14,781 nucleotides of DNA from DATJOQ01 sp050010455 (lineage in GTDB: Bacteria > Desulfobacterota > Binatia > Binatales > Binataceae): NCBI GenBank assembly GCA_050010455.1, contig JBEKLA010000086.1, forward strand, positions 1 through 14,781, in the 5' to 3' direction. Each line of letters starts with the position of its first letter. The stretch's first letter is position 1. Both the position numbers and the translations under genes were made by a program. Positions 1 to 5,994 of this stretch are shown here, piece after piece. The notes beneath the pieces were generated by a model that was not told the origin of the DNA, ran no database searches, and was given only the letters and a program-made list of their open reading frames with translations.

Positions 1-1
1 C

Positions 2-178
2 GGCTCGTGGGTCGTTCCGCTCCAGGAGCTGATGGAGTTGCGCGCGGGCGACACGTTTCCATTGCCGGGCGCGGATGAAGGCGTCCTGATGACCGGGGGC
101 GGAAGATTGCTCTCGCTGAAGGTGGATTTCCAGCCGCGTTCGGTCAGGCTATGGGTGCAGCGACGATTCAAAAAATGA
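2..178 (+). CDS. fliM: Flagellar motor switch protein FliM, C-terminal fragment (5' end outside window)
   Basis: The window opens inside this gene. Reading from base 2, 58 codons run to a TGA at 176-178. The peptide begins GSWVVPLQELMELRAGDTFP and ends with a basic tail (WVQRRFKK). The pattern 'LxELxxLxxGDxxPL' followed by a glycine-rich turn and a last beta strand is that of a C-terminal SpoA (surface presentation of antigens) domain, as in FliM. In FliM this domain contacts FliN in the lower C ring. The identification rests on this short domain and on its place seven bases ahead of fliN. The phospho-CheY-binding N-terminus and the middle domain are not in view. The basic end is longer than in typical FliM. 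Another SpoA protein, such as a FliY-type or second FliN-like protein, is possible. Confidence 0.68.
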   Translation, partial: GSWVVPLQELMELRAGDTFPLPGADEGVLMTGGGRLLSLKVDFQPRSVRLWVQRRFKK

Positions 179-185
179 TGGGAAA

Positions 186-488
186 ATGATGGGAAAGACC
201 GAACTGTTATCGCAACTTCGCGTCACCATGACGGCAACGTTGTGCCGGCTGAAGGTGCCGGCCGCCATGCTGAGCGGGCTGAGCGAGAACGATTGTCTTG
301 AGGTCGCGCAGCCCGCCGACGCCGCTCCGGCGGTCGAGCTCAAAGTTAACGGCAAGCTGTTCGCGCGGGCGACACTCTTCGAACACGAAGGTTGCCGCTT
401 CGTCCGCATAACCGACTTGGTGTCCACGCCCGCTCACGGAGGCTATAGCAGATGGCGTTTGATGAAGAATACAGCGGAACAGGCCTAG
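186..488 (+). CDS. fliN: Flagellar motor switch protein FliN
   Basis: This is a 100-residue protein consisting essentially of one SpoA domain. FliN multimers form the lower C ring with FliM, set rotation sense and dock the FliH/FliI export complex. Residues ~10-79 follow the FliN pattern: a first strand LRVTMTATLCRLKVP, then LSGLSENDCLEV, then the hallmark VNGKLFAR, then CRFVRITDL. The N-terminal extension of longer FliN proteins is missing. The start is one of two adjacent ATGs (186 or 189). An ATG at 175 runs quickly into a stop and is not used. The last ~20 codons lie over the start of fliG (37-base overlap), so the tail after ITDL is unlike other FliN proteins and probably not under strong selection for structure. 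The order fliM-fliN-fliG suggests co-translation of the C-ring parts. Confidence 0.85.
   Translation: MMGKTELLSQLRVTMTATLCRLKVPAAMLSGLSENDCLEVAQPADAAPAVELKVNGKLFARATLFEHEGCRFVRITDLVSTPAHGGYSRWRLMKNTAEQA
438..442 (+). promoter_or_regulatory. Ribosome binding site of fliG inside fliN
   Basis: A GGAGG lies nine bases before the ATG at 452, within the coding sequence of fliN. It settles the fliG start and supports a genuine 37-base gene overlap with fliN. Confidence 0.7.
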
Positions 489-1444
489 ACAAAGCCGCGT
501 TGTTGATGCTGAGTTTGGACCGCGAGGTCTTGGCCAGGGTCCTCAAGCATCTCAGTTCGGACGAAGTCACGCTGATCACCCAACACTACGACAAGCAAAT
601 GGGTGGCGGCCAGCCGGATGCGGGCCAGTTGCTCAGTGCGTGTCGCGAGTTCCTCGATCAGCAGCACGGACAGAATTCTTCCGGCCACATCAGGGACGCG
701 CTTACGATGGCTTTCGGAACCAAGGCCGCAGGCGATATGTTCCGCGACGATCAATGGCGCGCGATCGCCGAGCGGGTTGAACCCGAGAGCCTGGCGGCGT
801 TTCTTCAGGGCGAGCGTCCGCAGATCGTGGCGGTAGTCCTCTCGCAATTGCCGCCGCGCTATGCTGCCGAAGTGTTGTCGCGGCTGCCTGAGGATTTGCG
901 GGCGGAAAGCGTCGATCGCTTTTGCCGCAACGAGCGAGTTGCCAGCCAGACGCTCGACGCACTGTTGCGGGCGATTGAGGAGAACTTCGCCAACCGCACC
1001 ACAAGCGACACCCGCGACCAGGGCAACGGAGTGCAGCGCGCCGCCGCGGTGCTAAACCAGCTTGAGTCGGATATCGCAATCAAGATCGTGGACCGAATCC
1101 GAGCCGCCGATCCCAGCCGCGCCGGTGCCATCGAACAGGAAATGTTCCACTTCAACGACCTGCTCAGGATCGAACCGAAAGCCCTGCAGATGGTGCTGTC
1201 AGAAATCAAACCCGAACGTCTGGCGATGGCGCTCAAAGGCATCCCCGACGAGCTGCGCGACGGAATCTTTGGCGCGCTGCCCGACGCGGTTATCACAATC
1301 GTCAAAGAAGAAATGGAAACCGTCGGCCGGGTCCCGATCCGCGAAGTTCAAACCGCCCGTCAGGAGCTGGTTAACCTCGCGCTGCAACTCGATCGCGAAG
1401 GCAAGATCCACATCCGCAGCACCGGAGAGGAGATGATTGCTTAG
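452..1444 (+). CDS. fliG: Flagellar motor switch protein FliG
   Basis: This is a full-length FliG (330 residues; the family is ~330-340). FliG is the torque-generating rotor protein: its N domain binds the C-terminus of FliF, its middle domain binds FliM, and its C domain faces the MotA stators. Landmarks are the LDKAALLML-type N domain (~12-100) and a middle domain with ERPQ at 121-124, where most FliG have EHPQ. Next come SQLPPRYAAEVLSRLP, an MF-x-F motif (MFHF, 231-234) in the hinge, and the C-terminal armadillo repeat (~245-325) with LKG at 261-263 and a KEEM acidic pair at E286/E287. By eye, the position equivalent to E. coli R281 is alanine (A279), so the usual charge pattern of the torque helix is altered. 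The start at 452 has a good GGAGG. The gene is not in its common place between fliF and fliH but follows fliN. Confidence 0.95.
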   Translation: MAFDEEYSGTGLDKAALLMLSLDREVLARVLKHLSSDEVTLITQHYDKQMGGGQPDAGQLLSACREFLDQQHGQNSSGHIRDALTMAFGTKAAGDMFRDDQWRAIAERVEPESLAAFLQGERPQIVAVVLSQLPPRYAAEVLSRLPEDLRAESVDRFCRNERVASQTLDALLRAIEENFANRTTSDTRDQGNGVQRAAAVLNQLESDIAIKIVDRIRAADPSRAGAIEQEMFHFNDLLRIEPKALQMVLSEIKPERLAMALKGIPDELRDGIFGALPDAVITIVKEEMETVGRVPIREVQTARQELVNLALQLDREGKIHIRSTGEEMIA

Positions 1445-1458
1445 CCGCTGGTCGGCAG

Positions 1459-1491
1459 GCCTCGGGCGCTGACGACCGCTCTGCCCGAGGC
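1459..1491 (+). terminator. Possible hairpin terminator or attenuator after fliG
   Basis: A perfect 9-bp inverted repeat (GCCTCGGGC at 1459-1467, GCCCGAGGC at 1483-1491) has a 15-base spacer and begins 14 bases after the fliG stop. The stem is very GC-rich but no T-run follows, so it does not meet the classical intrinsic-terminator pattern. It could act as an attenuator, an mRNA 3'-end stabiliser, or with Rho. Sequence from here to 1584 shows no gene. Confidence 0.35.
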
Positions 1492-1584
1492 TCCGCATCC
1501 GGCGTAAAACATAGCGCCGCGCCTCCCTTACTTCTCTTCCTTCATGGATGGTTCGGAGTTAGGTTATTAGGCGGTAAAACTGCG

Positions 1585-2178
1585 ATGGGCCTTTTGAAGA
1601 GTCGGCTGGTCCGATCGGGGTGGATGGCGTCCGCTTCGCCACGTCCGATGCCGTCGTGGCGCGCCGGCCGTCTTGCGGCGGCCGCGATCGTGGCGATCGT
1701 CGCGCTGCCCCTCGTATGCTCCCGGGCGAGTGCGCAGCAAGTGCTGGACTCGCGCGATCCGTATGTGGCGGCCGCCCAGGAGACCGGAGTTCCCTTGCCG
1801 CTGATTGCCGCTATCGCAGGCGCCGAAAGCGCGTACCATCCGTGGGCGTTGAACTGGAACGGCAAGCAGGTCTACTGTCGCTCGCGCGCCGAGGCCGAGC
1901 TCTTGATGGCCAACGATTCGGATAACGTCGACATCGGCCTGATGCAGGTCAACTTCCATCATTGGGGACGCCGGCTGGGTCTTTCCAAGACCCAGCTGCT
2001 TGACCCGCGAATCAATCTGTTAGCTGGGGCGCGTATCCTGAAAGAGAGCCTGAGTCACTCAGGCGACCTATGGGATCGGATCGGCTCTTATCACTCCAGC
2101 CGGCCGCTTGAGCGCCAACGCTACAATCAGGAAGTTTACAAGAGCTATCTGCACTATCTCCACGCAGATATTCGCTAG
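1585..2178 (+). CDS. Exported SLT-type lytic transglycosylase, probably for flagellar rod passage
   Basis: This 197-residue protein has an N-terminal export signal: basic residues up to ~29, a hydrophobic stretch AAAAIVAIVALPLV at 31-44, and a likely cut after ASA at 50. The mature part is a compact soluble-lytic-transglycosylase domain that cleaves peptidoglycan in the periplasm. The predicted catalytic glutamate is E81 in AGAESAYHP. It is followed by NWNG (90-93), the GLMQVN motif (118-123) and a C-terminal tyrosine-rich helix with SYHS (168-171), as in IagB/VirB1-type muramidases. The place between the C-ring genes and the rod genes, with no FlgJ in the window, suggests that it opens the cell wall for the rod, as SltF does in Rhodobacter. 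That role is inferred. ATGs at 1624 and 1648 are weaker alternatives because they shorten or remove the basic signal region. Confidence 0.82.
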   Translation: MGLLKSRLVRSGWMASASPRPMPSWRAGRLAAAAIVAIVALPLVCSRASAQQVLDSRDPYVAAAQETGVPLPLIAAIAGAESAYHPWALNWNGKQVYCRSRAEAELLMANDSDNVDIGLMQVNFHHWGRRLGLSKTQLLDPRINLLAGARILKESLSHSGDLWDRIGSYHSSRPLERQRYNQEVYKSYLHYLHADIR

Positions 2179-2194
2179 GCGGGCGATCTGATTC

Positions 2195-2212
2195 GCGGCC
2201 AAAGCCGGCCGC
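2195..2212 (+). terminator. Short GC hairpin after the transglycosylase gene
   Basis: GCGGCC (2195-2200) and GGCCGC (2207-2212) form a 6-bp stem with a 6-base loop, 16 bases after the stop codon. No T-run follows, so termination is uncertain. Confidence 0.25.
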
Positions 2213-2362
2213 ATGCTCATCTACAGTTATCTGGTCGCTTCCCAGTCCGAATCATTTCCATCGCGTCCATCGCGCCGATCCATTGCTTCGCTGCAACGCT
2301 CGCTCACGGATGAAGCATATCGGCCACGCACGCGGCGAATGTACCACATCGCGAGTCCAACG

Positions 2363-2399
2363 CACGCGATCGGCGGGAAGATTTCCGGCCGATCGCGTG
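2363..2399. repeat. Strong 37-base imperfect palindrome (hairpin) upstream of flgB
   Basis: CACGCGATCGGC (2363-2374) is the exact reverse complement of GCCGATCGCGTG (2388-2399). The inner bases continue the stem: after a single G-G mismatch (2375/2387), GGAA (2376-2379) pairs with TTCC (2383-2386) around a GAT loop. The result is a 12 + 4 bp stem with a 3-base loop. No T-tract follows. It may be an RNA structure separating the upstream genes from the flgB operon, a protein-binding palindrome, or a REP-like dispersed element. Confidence 0.7.
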
Positions 2400-2531
2400 A
2401 GTCCTTGAGCGCGCATTAGGTAAAGACCTGCCGCTTGGTTATGCCTAATAGGAAATGAAAAGGTATTGTCTTTTCCTGTTCGTACGCAGAATGAGAGAGA
2501 TTCCGGCCCGGCGGTAACTCTAATATATGAA

Positions 2532-2549
2532 TTGGTGCGCTACTTGCAT
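2532..2549 (+). promoter_or_regulatory. Sigma-54 (RpoN)-like -24/-12 promoter before flgB
   Basis: The element TTGGTGCG-CTAC-TTGCAT has GG and GC separated by exactly 10 bases. It matches the consensus TTGGCACG-N4-TTGCAT at all but two fixed positions (CA is TG here). Transcription would start near 2559, only ~3 bases before the flgB ATG at 2562. The sequence match is good, but the spacing to the start codon is odd. Either the message is nearly leaderless, or translation starts lower (ATG 2592), or the match is chance. Sigma-54 control of rod and hook operons is known in many flagellated bacteria. Confidence 0.45.
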
Positions 2550-2561
2550 CACCGCTGGTGC

Positions 2562-2909
2562 ATGCGCATTCTCGGCAACGACCAGTCGGTGATGGAGGCC
2601 GCGCTTCGGGTGCGCTCGATGCGCGCCGGGCTGTTGGCGGAAAACGTCGCCAACGCGGATACTCCGAATTTCCTTTCGCGCGACATCAACTTCGACTCCG
2701 CGCTGCAACAGGTGCTTGAGCAGCAACCTGCCGACGGCAGTGTGAACCAACCTGACATCGCGCCCGAGAATATGCGCGCCGATCGCAACAACGTAGATGT
2801 GAACCAGCAGATGGGCCAGGTCTACGAAAACTCGTTCAGCTATTTAGCGACCCTGCGATTGTACTCGGACTCGGTAGGGCGCATCCGTTCGGCAACCAGC
2901 AGCAGTTGA
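2562..2909 (+). CDS. flgB: Flagellar proximal rod protein FlgB
   Basis: This is a 115-residue rod protein, slightly short for the family (~130-140). FlgB is exported without a cleaved signal and joins FliE and FlgC in the proximal rod. The N-terminal rod/hook signature is clear: ALRVRSMRAGLLAENVANAD, then TPNFLSRDINF (residues 14-44). The C-terminal helix NVDVNQQMGQVYENS (77-91) followed by FSYLATLRLYSDS is the other half of the D0 coiled-coil pair. The ATG at 2562 puts the NANADTP-type motif about 28 residues in, as in E. coli FlgB. The frame stays open upstream to a TTG at 2466, but that extension has no family resemblance and would run through the promoter-like element. No clear Shine-Dalgarno precedes 2562, which would fit a leaderless message. 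It heads a run of eight tightly packed genes. Confidence 0.92.
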   Translation: MRILGNDQSVMEAALRVRSMRAGLLAENVANADTPNFLSRDINFDSALQQVLEQQPADGSVNQPDIAPENMRADRNNVDVNQQMGQVYENSFSYLATLRLYSDSVGRIRSATSSS

Positions 2910-2919
2910 TATCGCCTAC

Positions 2920-2930
2920 GGAGAGGGAGG
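2920..2930 (+). promoter_or_regulatory. Purine-rich ribosome binding site of flgC
   Basis: GGAGAGGGAGG lies in the 23-base gap between flgB and flgC. The upstream GGAG part is at normal distance from the ATG at 2933. This fixes the flgC start over the in-frame TTG at 2906. Confidence 0.7.
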
Positions 2931-2932
2931 CT

Positions 2933-3346
2933 ATGCCAATTCAGGATATTGTCGGAGTTGCTTCCAGTGGCTTATCGGCGCAATCGCTCAGAATTACGCT
3001 GATCGCGCAAAACCTGGCCAACGCCGATTCGGTCGCGTCACCCGAGGGCGGACCGTATCAGCGCAGGCTTCCGGTGTTCGAGGCGGCCTCGCTGCCAGGC
3101 GACGAGGGAACGCAGACGCTCCGCGTAAAAGTTGCGGCCGTGCTGCGCGATCAGACCCCGCCGCGGGTCACGCACGATCCTTCTAATCCGCTGGCCGACG
3201 CCTCTGGCAACGTGGCGCAGCCGTCGATCAATCCGGTGATGGAAATGGTCGACTTGATGCAGGCCTCGCGCTCTTACGAAGCCAACCTGTCGACGCTTCA
3301 AACCGCGCACGACGTCGCGCTCAAGACCCTGGATTTGCTTAAATGA
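2933..3346 (+). CDS. flgC: Flagellar proximal rod protein FlgC
   Basis: This 137-residue protein has the usual family length (~134-140). FlgC is the second proximal rod subunit, stacked on FliE/FlgB. The signature is complete: SSGLSAQSLRITLIAQNLAN (11-30), then the FlgC-specific EGGPYQRR (38-45) and the C-terminal D0 helix with NPVMEMVDLMQASRSYEAN (100-118) and ending LKTLDLLK. A strong purine-rich ribosome site precedes the ATG. Its stop overlaps the fliE start (ATGA), so the two are translationally coupled. I see no truncation or missing motif. Confidence 0.96.
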   Translation: MPIQDIVGVASSGLSAQSLRITLIAQNLANADSVASPEGGPYQRRLPVFEAASLPGDEGTQTLRVKVAAVLRDQTPPRVTHDPSNPLADASGNVAQPSINPVMEMVDLMQASRSYEANLSTLQTAHDVALKTLDLLK

Positions 3347-3624
3347 ATCAACTTCCAGGAATCGGATTATCCAGTCTCGCCCCGATTTCGCCGCAGGCTG
3401 GCGGCGGTGTCCCCACGGCGAGCGGTTTCAGCAGAGTGTTCGAGCAGGTGAACACGATGCTGGACCGCGCCGATCAGATGGCAGCGGGGTACGCCGAGGG
3501 CAAAGTTGGACTGACCGAAGCGGTGCTTGCCGCTGAGCATGCCGATACCACGTTCTCCGTGGCGATGGCGGTGCGGAATCGGGCGCTCTCGGCCTATCAG
3601 GAAATCATGAGCATGTCGGTCTGA
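3343..3624 (+). CDS. fliE: Flagellar hook-basal body protein FliE (MS ring-rod junction)
   Basis: This 93-residue protein is within the usual FliE range (~90-110). FliE is the first exported subunit and joins the FliF ring and export gate to the rod. The first 28 residues are Gly/Pro/Ser-rich and variable. The conserved part covers 29-93: FSRVFEQVNTMLDRADQMA, then EGKVGLTEAVLAAEHADTTF, then the hallmark AMAVRNRALSAYQEIMSMSV at the very end. It overlaps flgC by four bases and fliF starts seven bases after it, giving the common order flgB-flgC-fliE-fliF. Confidence 0.95.
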   Translation: MNQLPGIGLSSLAPISPQAGGGVPTASGFSRVFEQVNTMLDRADQMAAGYAEGKVGLTEAVLAAEHADTTFSVAMAVRNRALSAYQEIMSMSV

Positions 3625-3631
3625 TTGCTCA

Positions 3632-5329
3632 ATGGAACAACTGCAAGGCTTTATCGCGCAGCTGGTCGGATTGATTCGCGCCTTTCGCGAACAGAACCCG
3701 ACGCGCTTTACGTTAGTCGCGGCCACGGTGGCAGTCACCGCCGCGATCGGCGTCGCCTTCTATCTGATCGATCCCGGAGCAAATGTAATCCTGGCCAATA
3801 ATCTCTCGCCCGCGGATCGAACCGCGCTCGCGTTGCGCCTGCGCCATCATGGGATCTCGTTTGAACTCGGCCCGGATTCGATCGCGGTTGCCTCGAGCGA
3901 ACTGCGCCGCGCCGAACAACTGCTCGATTCGAGTCCGGGCTTCAGCGGCGGCGAGGATGGTTTCGGCCTCTTCGATCATTCCACGCTGGGCCAGAGCGAG
4001 TTCGACGAGCAGGTGAACTACCAGCGCTCGCTGCAGGGCGAACTCGAGCGCACGATCATGGACATCCATGGGATCGACAGCGCGCGGGTGATGCTGGCGA
4101 TGGCGCAGCCGTCGCCTTTCGCGCTCGGCGCGAACGAAGCTTCGCACGCCTCGGTGCTGCTCACGACTGCGCGTGGCGCGATGATCGATTCGACGATGGC
4201 CAGCGCGATCGCGCATCTGGTCGCCGGCTCGGTGCACGGCCTTGCGCCCGACCAGGTGACGGTGACCGGCAACGACGGGATGGTGCTGTATCCGCCCGCG
4301 CGCGGTGACGAGCTCACCGACGTGCTGCGCATGCGCAACGACGTCGAGCATCGGCTGCAGCAAAAGGTCTCGTCGCTGCTCAGCTCGATCATGGGCCAGG
4401 GGCGCTATGCGGTGGAAGTCTCGGCCGATCTCGAGACCTCCCAAGTCTCGACCAAGCAACAGATTTACGGCAACGGCGATCACACGATCGTGAGCGAGGA
4501 GCATAGCATCGCGCCGGCGGCGGCTGCTTCCGTCGGCGGGATTCCAGGGCTGACCTCGAACCTGCCTGCGCCTGCTCCCGCCGCCACCACGACTGCGACT
4601 GCTCCAGGAGCGCCGACGGCTGCTTCGCCGAAGGCCGCCGCGCAGAGCCAGGCAAACGAAGTCGCGCGCAAGGATATCATCAACTACAAGCCCTCGACGC
4701 GCGAGGTAACTGAAACCAACGCGCCGATCCGCGTGCGCCGCCTGTCGGTCGCGGCGGTACTCGACGGTACTTACGAAGGCGGCGAATTCAAGCCGCTGCC
4801 GCAGGCGCGTTTGGACATGATCAAGGGCCTGCTCTCCGCCGCGATCGGCGCTCAGGGGGATCGTGGCGACTCGGTCGACGTGCAGAGCGCCGCGCTGTCG
4901 CGGCCCTATGTGCCGCCGGTCGTGATCAATCCGATGTCGCAGATGCGGGAACTGTTCAGCAACCCGCGCCATCTGTATGCGGCGCTCGGCGGTGGCCTGC
5001 TGCTGATACTGGCGATCTTCTGGTTCCTGGTACGTACCGTGAAGAAGTTGTTCGGCGGCAGGAGCGCCGAGACCGCCATGACCGAGGCCGCTCCGGTAAC
5101 GCTCGACGATCTGGATAGCGCAGAAGCCAGCTATACCCCGCCCGAGTACCAGCCCAGCGACAGCTCCGCGCCGCCGCTCGACGGCAGCTACGAGCAGATC
5201 AAGCAGCAGATCAACCAGGAAGTTGATCAGGATCCGGAGCGGGCGGCAGCGATCCTGCGCCGCTGGATCTCTACGACCAACAAGTCCAATAGCAAGACCG
5301 CAACCGACAGCCAGCGAGAGGCCGCGTGA
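3632..5329 (+). CDS. fliF: Flagellar MS-ring protein FliF
   Basis: This is a 565-residue FliF, the usual length. It forms the MS ring in the inner membrane, houses the export gate and carries the C ring on its tail. The first membrane span is at ~26-46 (FTLVAATVAVTAAIGVAFYL). The ring-building domains follow: RBM1 with VILANNLSPADRTALALRLR (52-71), RBM2 with FDEQVNYQRSLQGELERTI (124-142), and the RBM3/beta-collar region, interrupted by a long Ala/Pro/Thr-rich stretch at ~294-345 with low complexity. The second span is at ~448-468. The cytoplasmic tail ends in the FliG-binding helix at ~519-547 (QQINQEVDQDPERAAAILRR, then W545). The ATG at 3632 has no strong Shine-Dalgarno and probably depends on coupling to fliE. 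Its stop overlaps the fliH start; fliG, normally next, is absent here. Confidence 0.96.
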   Translation: MEQLQGFIAQLVGLIRAFREQNPTRFTLVAATVAVTAAIGVAFYLIDPGANVILANNLSPADRTALALRLRHHGISFELGPDSIAVASSELRRAEQLLDSSPGFSGGEDGFGLFDHSTLGQSEFDEQVNYQRSLQGELERTIMDIHGIDSARVMLAMAQPSPFALGANEASHASVLLTTARGAMIDSTMASAIAHLVAGSVHGLAPDQVTVTGNDGMVLYPPARGDELTDVLRMRNDVEHRLQQKVSSLLSSIMGQGRYAVEVSADLETSQVSTKQQIYGNGDHTIVSEEHSIAPAAAASVGGIPGLTSNLPAPAPAATTTATAPGAPTAASPKAAAQSQANEVARKDIINYKPSTREVTETNAPIRVRRLSVAAVLDGTYEGGEFKPLPQARLDMIKGLLSAAIGAQGDRGDSVDVQSAALSRPYVPPVVINPMSQMRELFSNPRHLYAALGGGLLLILAIFWFLVRTVKKLFGGRSAETAMTEAAPVTLDDLDSAEASYTPPEYQPSDSSAPPLDGSYEQIKQQINQEVDQDPERAAAILRRWISTTNKSNSKTATDSQREAA

Positions 5330-5994
5330 ATCAGGCGGCAACAGTCTTCAGCTTCCCCTCGCTGGAAGAATTCCTGAACGAGCAGCGCGATCCGTCTGCG
5401 CGAAACGCTGCTGCCGAGGATCGCTACGAGCACGAACGCGAAGAGGCGATCCGCCAGGGGTACGAAGAAGGCCTGGCGCAAGGTCGGGCGGCGGCGGAAG
5501 CCGAGCTGGCGGCGATGCGGGAAGCGGCCCGCCAGGAAGCGGCCGACGCCGCCCGCGCCGAAGGGCTGGCCCAGGCCGAAGGGCCGATCGCGGCGCTCGG
5601 CGAAGCGCTGGCGCAACTCGAAGTCCAGCAACGCGAGGCAGCGCATCAGATCGAGAGCTTCGGCACGGAACTCGCCTTGGCGATCGTCGCGCGCCTGGTC
5701 GCGGTCGATTCGGTGCGTGCCGATTTCATCGCCAGGCTGATGGCGATCGCGCTCAAGCAATTGGCGCCTGAACGCCCGCAAGTGATTTACGTCAGCTCGG
5801 CCGACCACGCCCTGCTGAATGATCTGATCAAGGATTTGCCGGTCAAAGAGGACGAGACCCTGGCGCCGGGACAAGCGCGGATCGAGGCCGGGAGCCTGTT
5901 CGTCGAAGGCGCTATCGAGCGCGCCTTCGCGCAGATCAAGACCGCGGTACTCGAGGTTCGCGCGCGCCGGGCGGCGAAGAGGAAAAAGGAGTGA
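5326..5994 (+). CDS. fliH: Flagellar export apparatus protein FliH (ATPase stator/regulator)
   Basis: This 222-residue soluble protein is strongly Ala/Glu/Arg-rich. FliH dimers bind the FliI ATPase and tether it to FliN and FlhA. Typical features are a helix-promoting middle with a glycine-repeat run (G45-x3-G49-x3-G53 in GYEEGLAQG) and a long coiled coil (~54-115). A C-terminal domain follows (~116-212), with LALAIVARLVAVD and LFVEGAIERAFAQIK and a very basic end (ARRAAKRKKE). FliH is poorly conserved, so position between fliF and fliI adds weight. The start is the GTG at 5326, overlapping the fliF stop (GTGA), with GAGAGG just upstream. Confidence 0.9.
   Translation: MNQAATVFSFPSLEEFLNEQRDPSARNAAAEDRYEHEREEAIRQGYEEGLAQGRAAAEAELAAMREAARQEAADAARAEGLAQAEGPIAALGEALAQLEVQQREAAHQIESFGTELALAIVARLVAVDSVRADFIARLMAIALKQLAPERPQVIYVSSADHALLNDLIKDLPVKEDETLAPGQARIEAGSLFVEGAIERAFAQIKTAVLEVRARRAAKRKKE

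Larger units (their letters stand above)
2179..2561. other. Long intergenic region upstream of flgB with inverted repeats and promoter-like elements
   Basis: This 383-base stretch lies between the transglycosylase and flgB. I see no convincing gene in it. In order it holds a short GC hairpin (2195-2212), a tandem pair TCCATCGCG (2257-2274) and a strong 37-base hairpin (2363-2399). An ATTAGG/CCTAAT inverted repeat follows (2415-2420, 2444-2449). After that comes a locally AT-richer block with GAAAAG/CTTTTC (2457-2462, 2470-2475) and a sigma-54-like element (2532-2549). A TAATAT (2521-2526) could be a sigma-70 -10 box, but no good -35 is seen. The drop in GC content and the cluster of symmetric sites fit a control region for the large flgB-fliK operon. 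Confidence 0.6.

Noticed and set aside
2213..2419. A 68-codon open frame in the flgB upstream region
   Set aside because: It has no ribosome site or family resemblance, is Arg/Ser-rich, and runs through the 37-base hairpin; better explained as non-coding.
2421..2450. Sigma-28 promoter (TAAAGACC ... GCCTAATA)
   Set aside because: The gap between TAAA and GCC is 18 bases rather than ~15, and the -10 box is a poor match.
2466..2561. TTG start giving a 32-residue longer FlgB
   Set aside because: The extension does not resemble FlgB and would place the conserved N-terminal motif too far in; AAGG is only two bases from the TTG.
3713..5341. A 542-codon open frame on the minus strand opposite fliF
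   Set aside because: It lies wholly opposite a clear FliF, is Arg/Gln/His-rich with no recognisable domain, and is a common artefact of GC-rich codon use.
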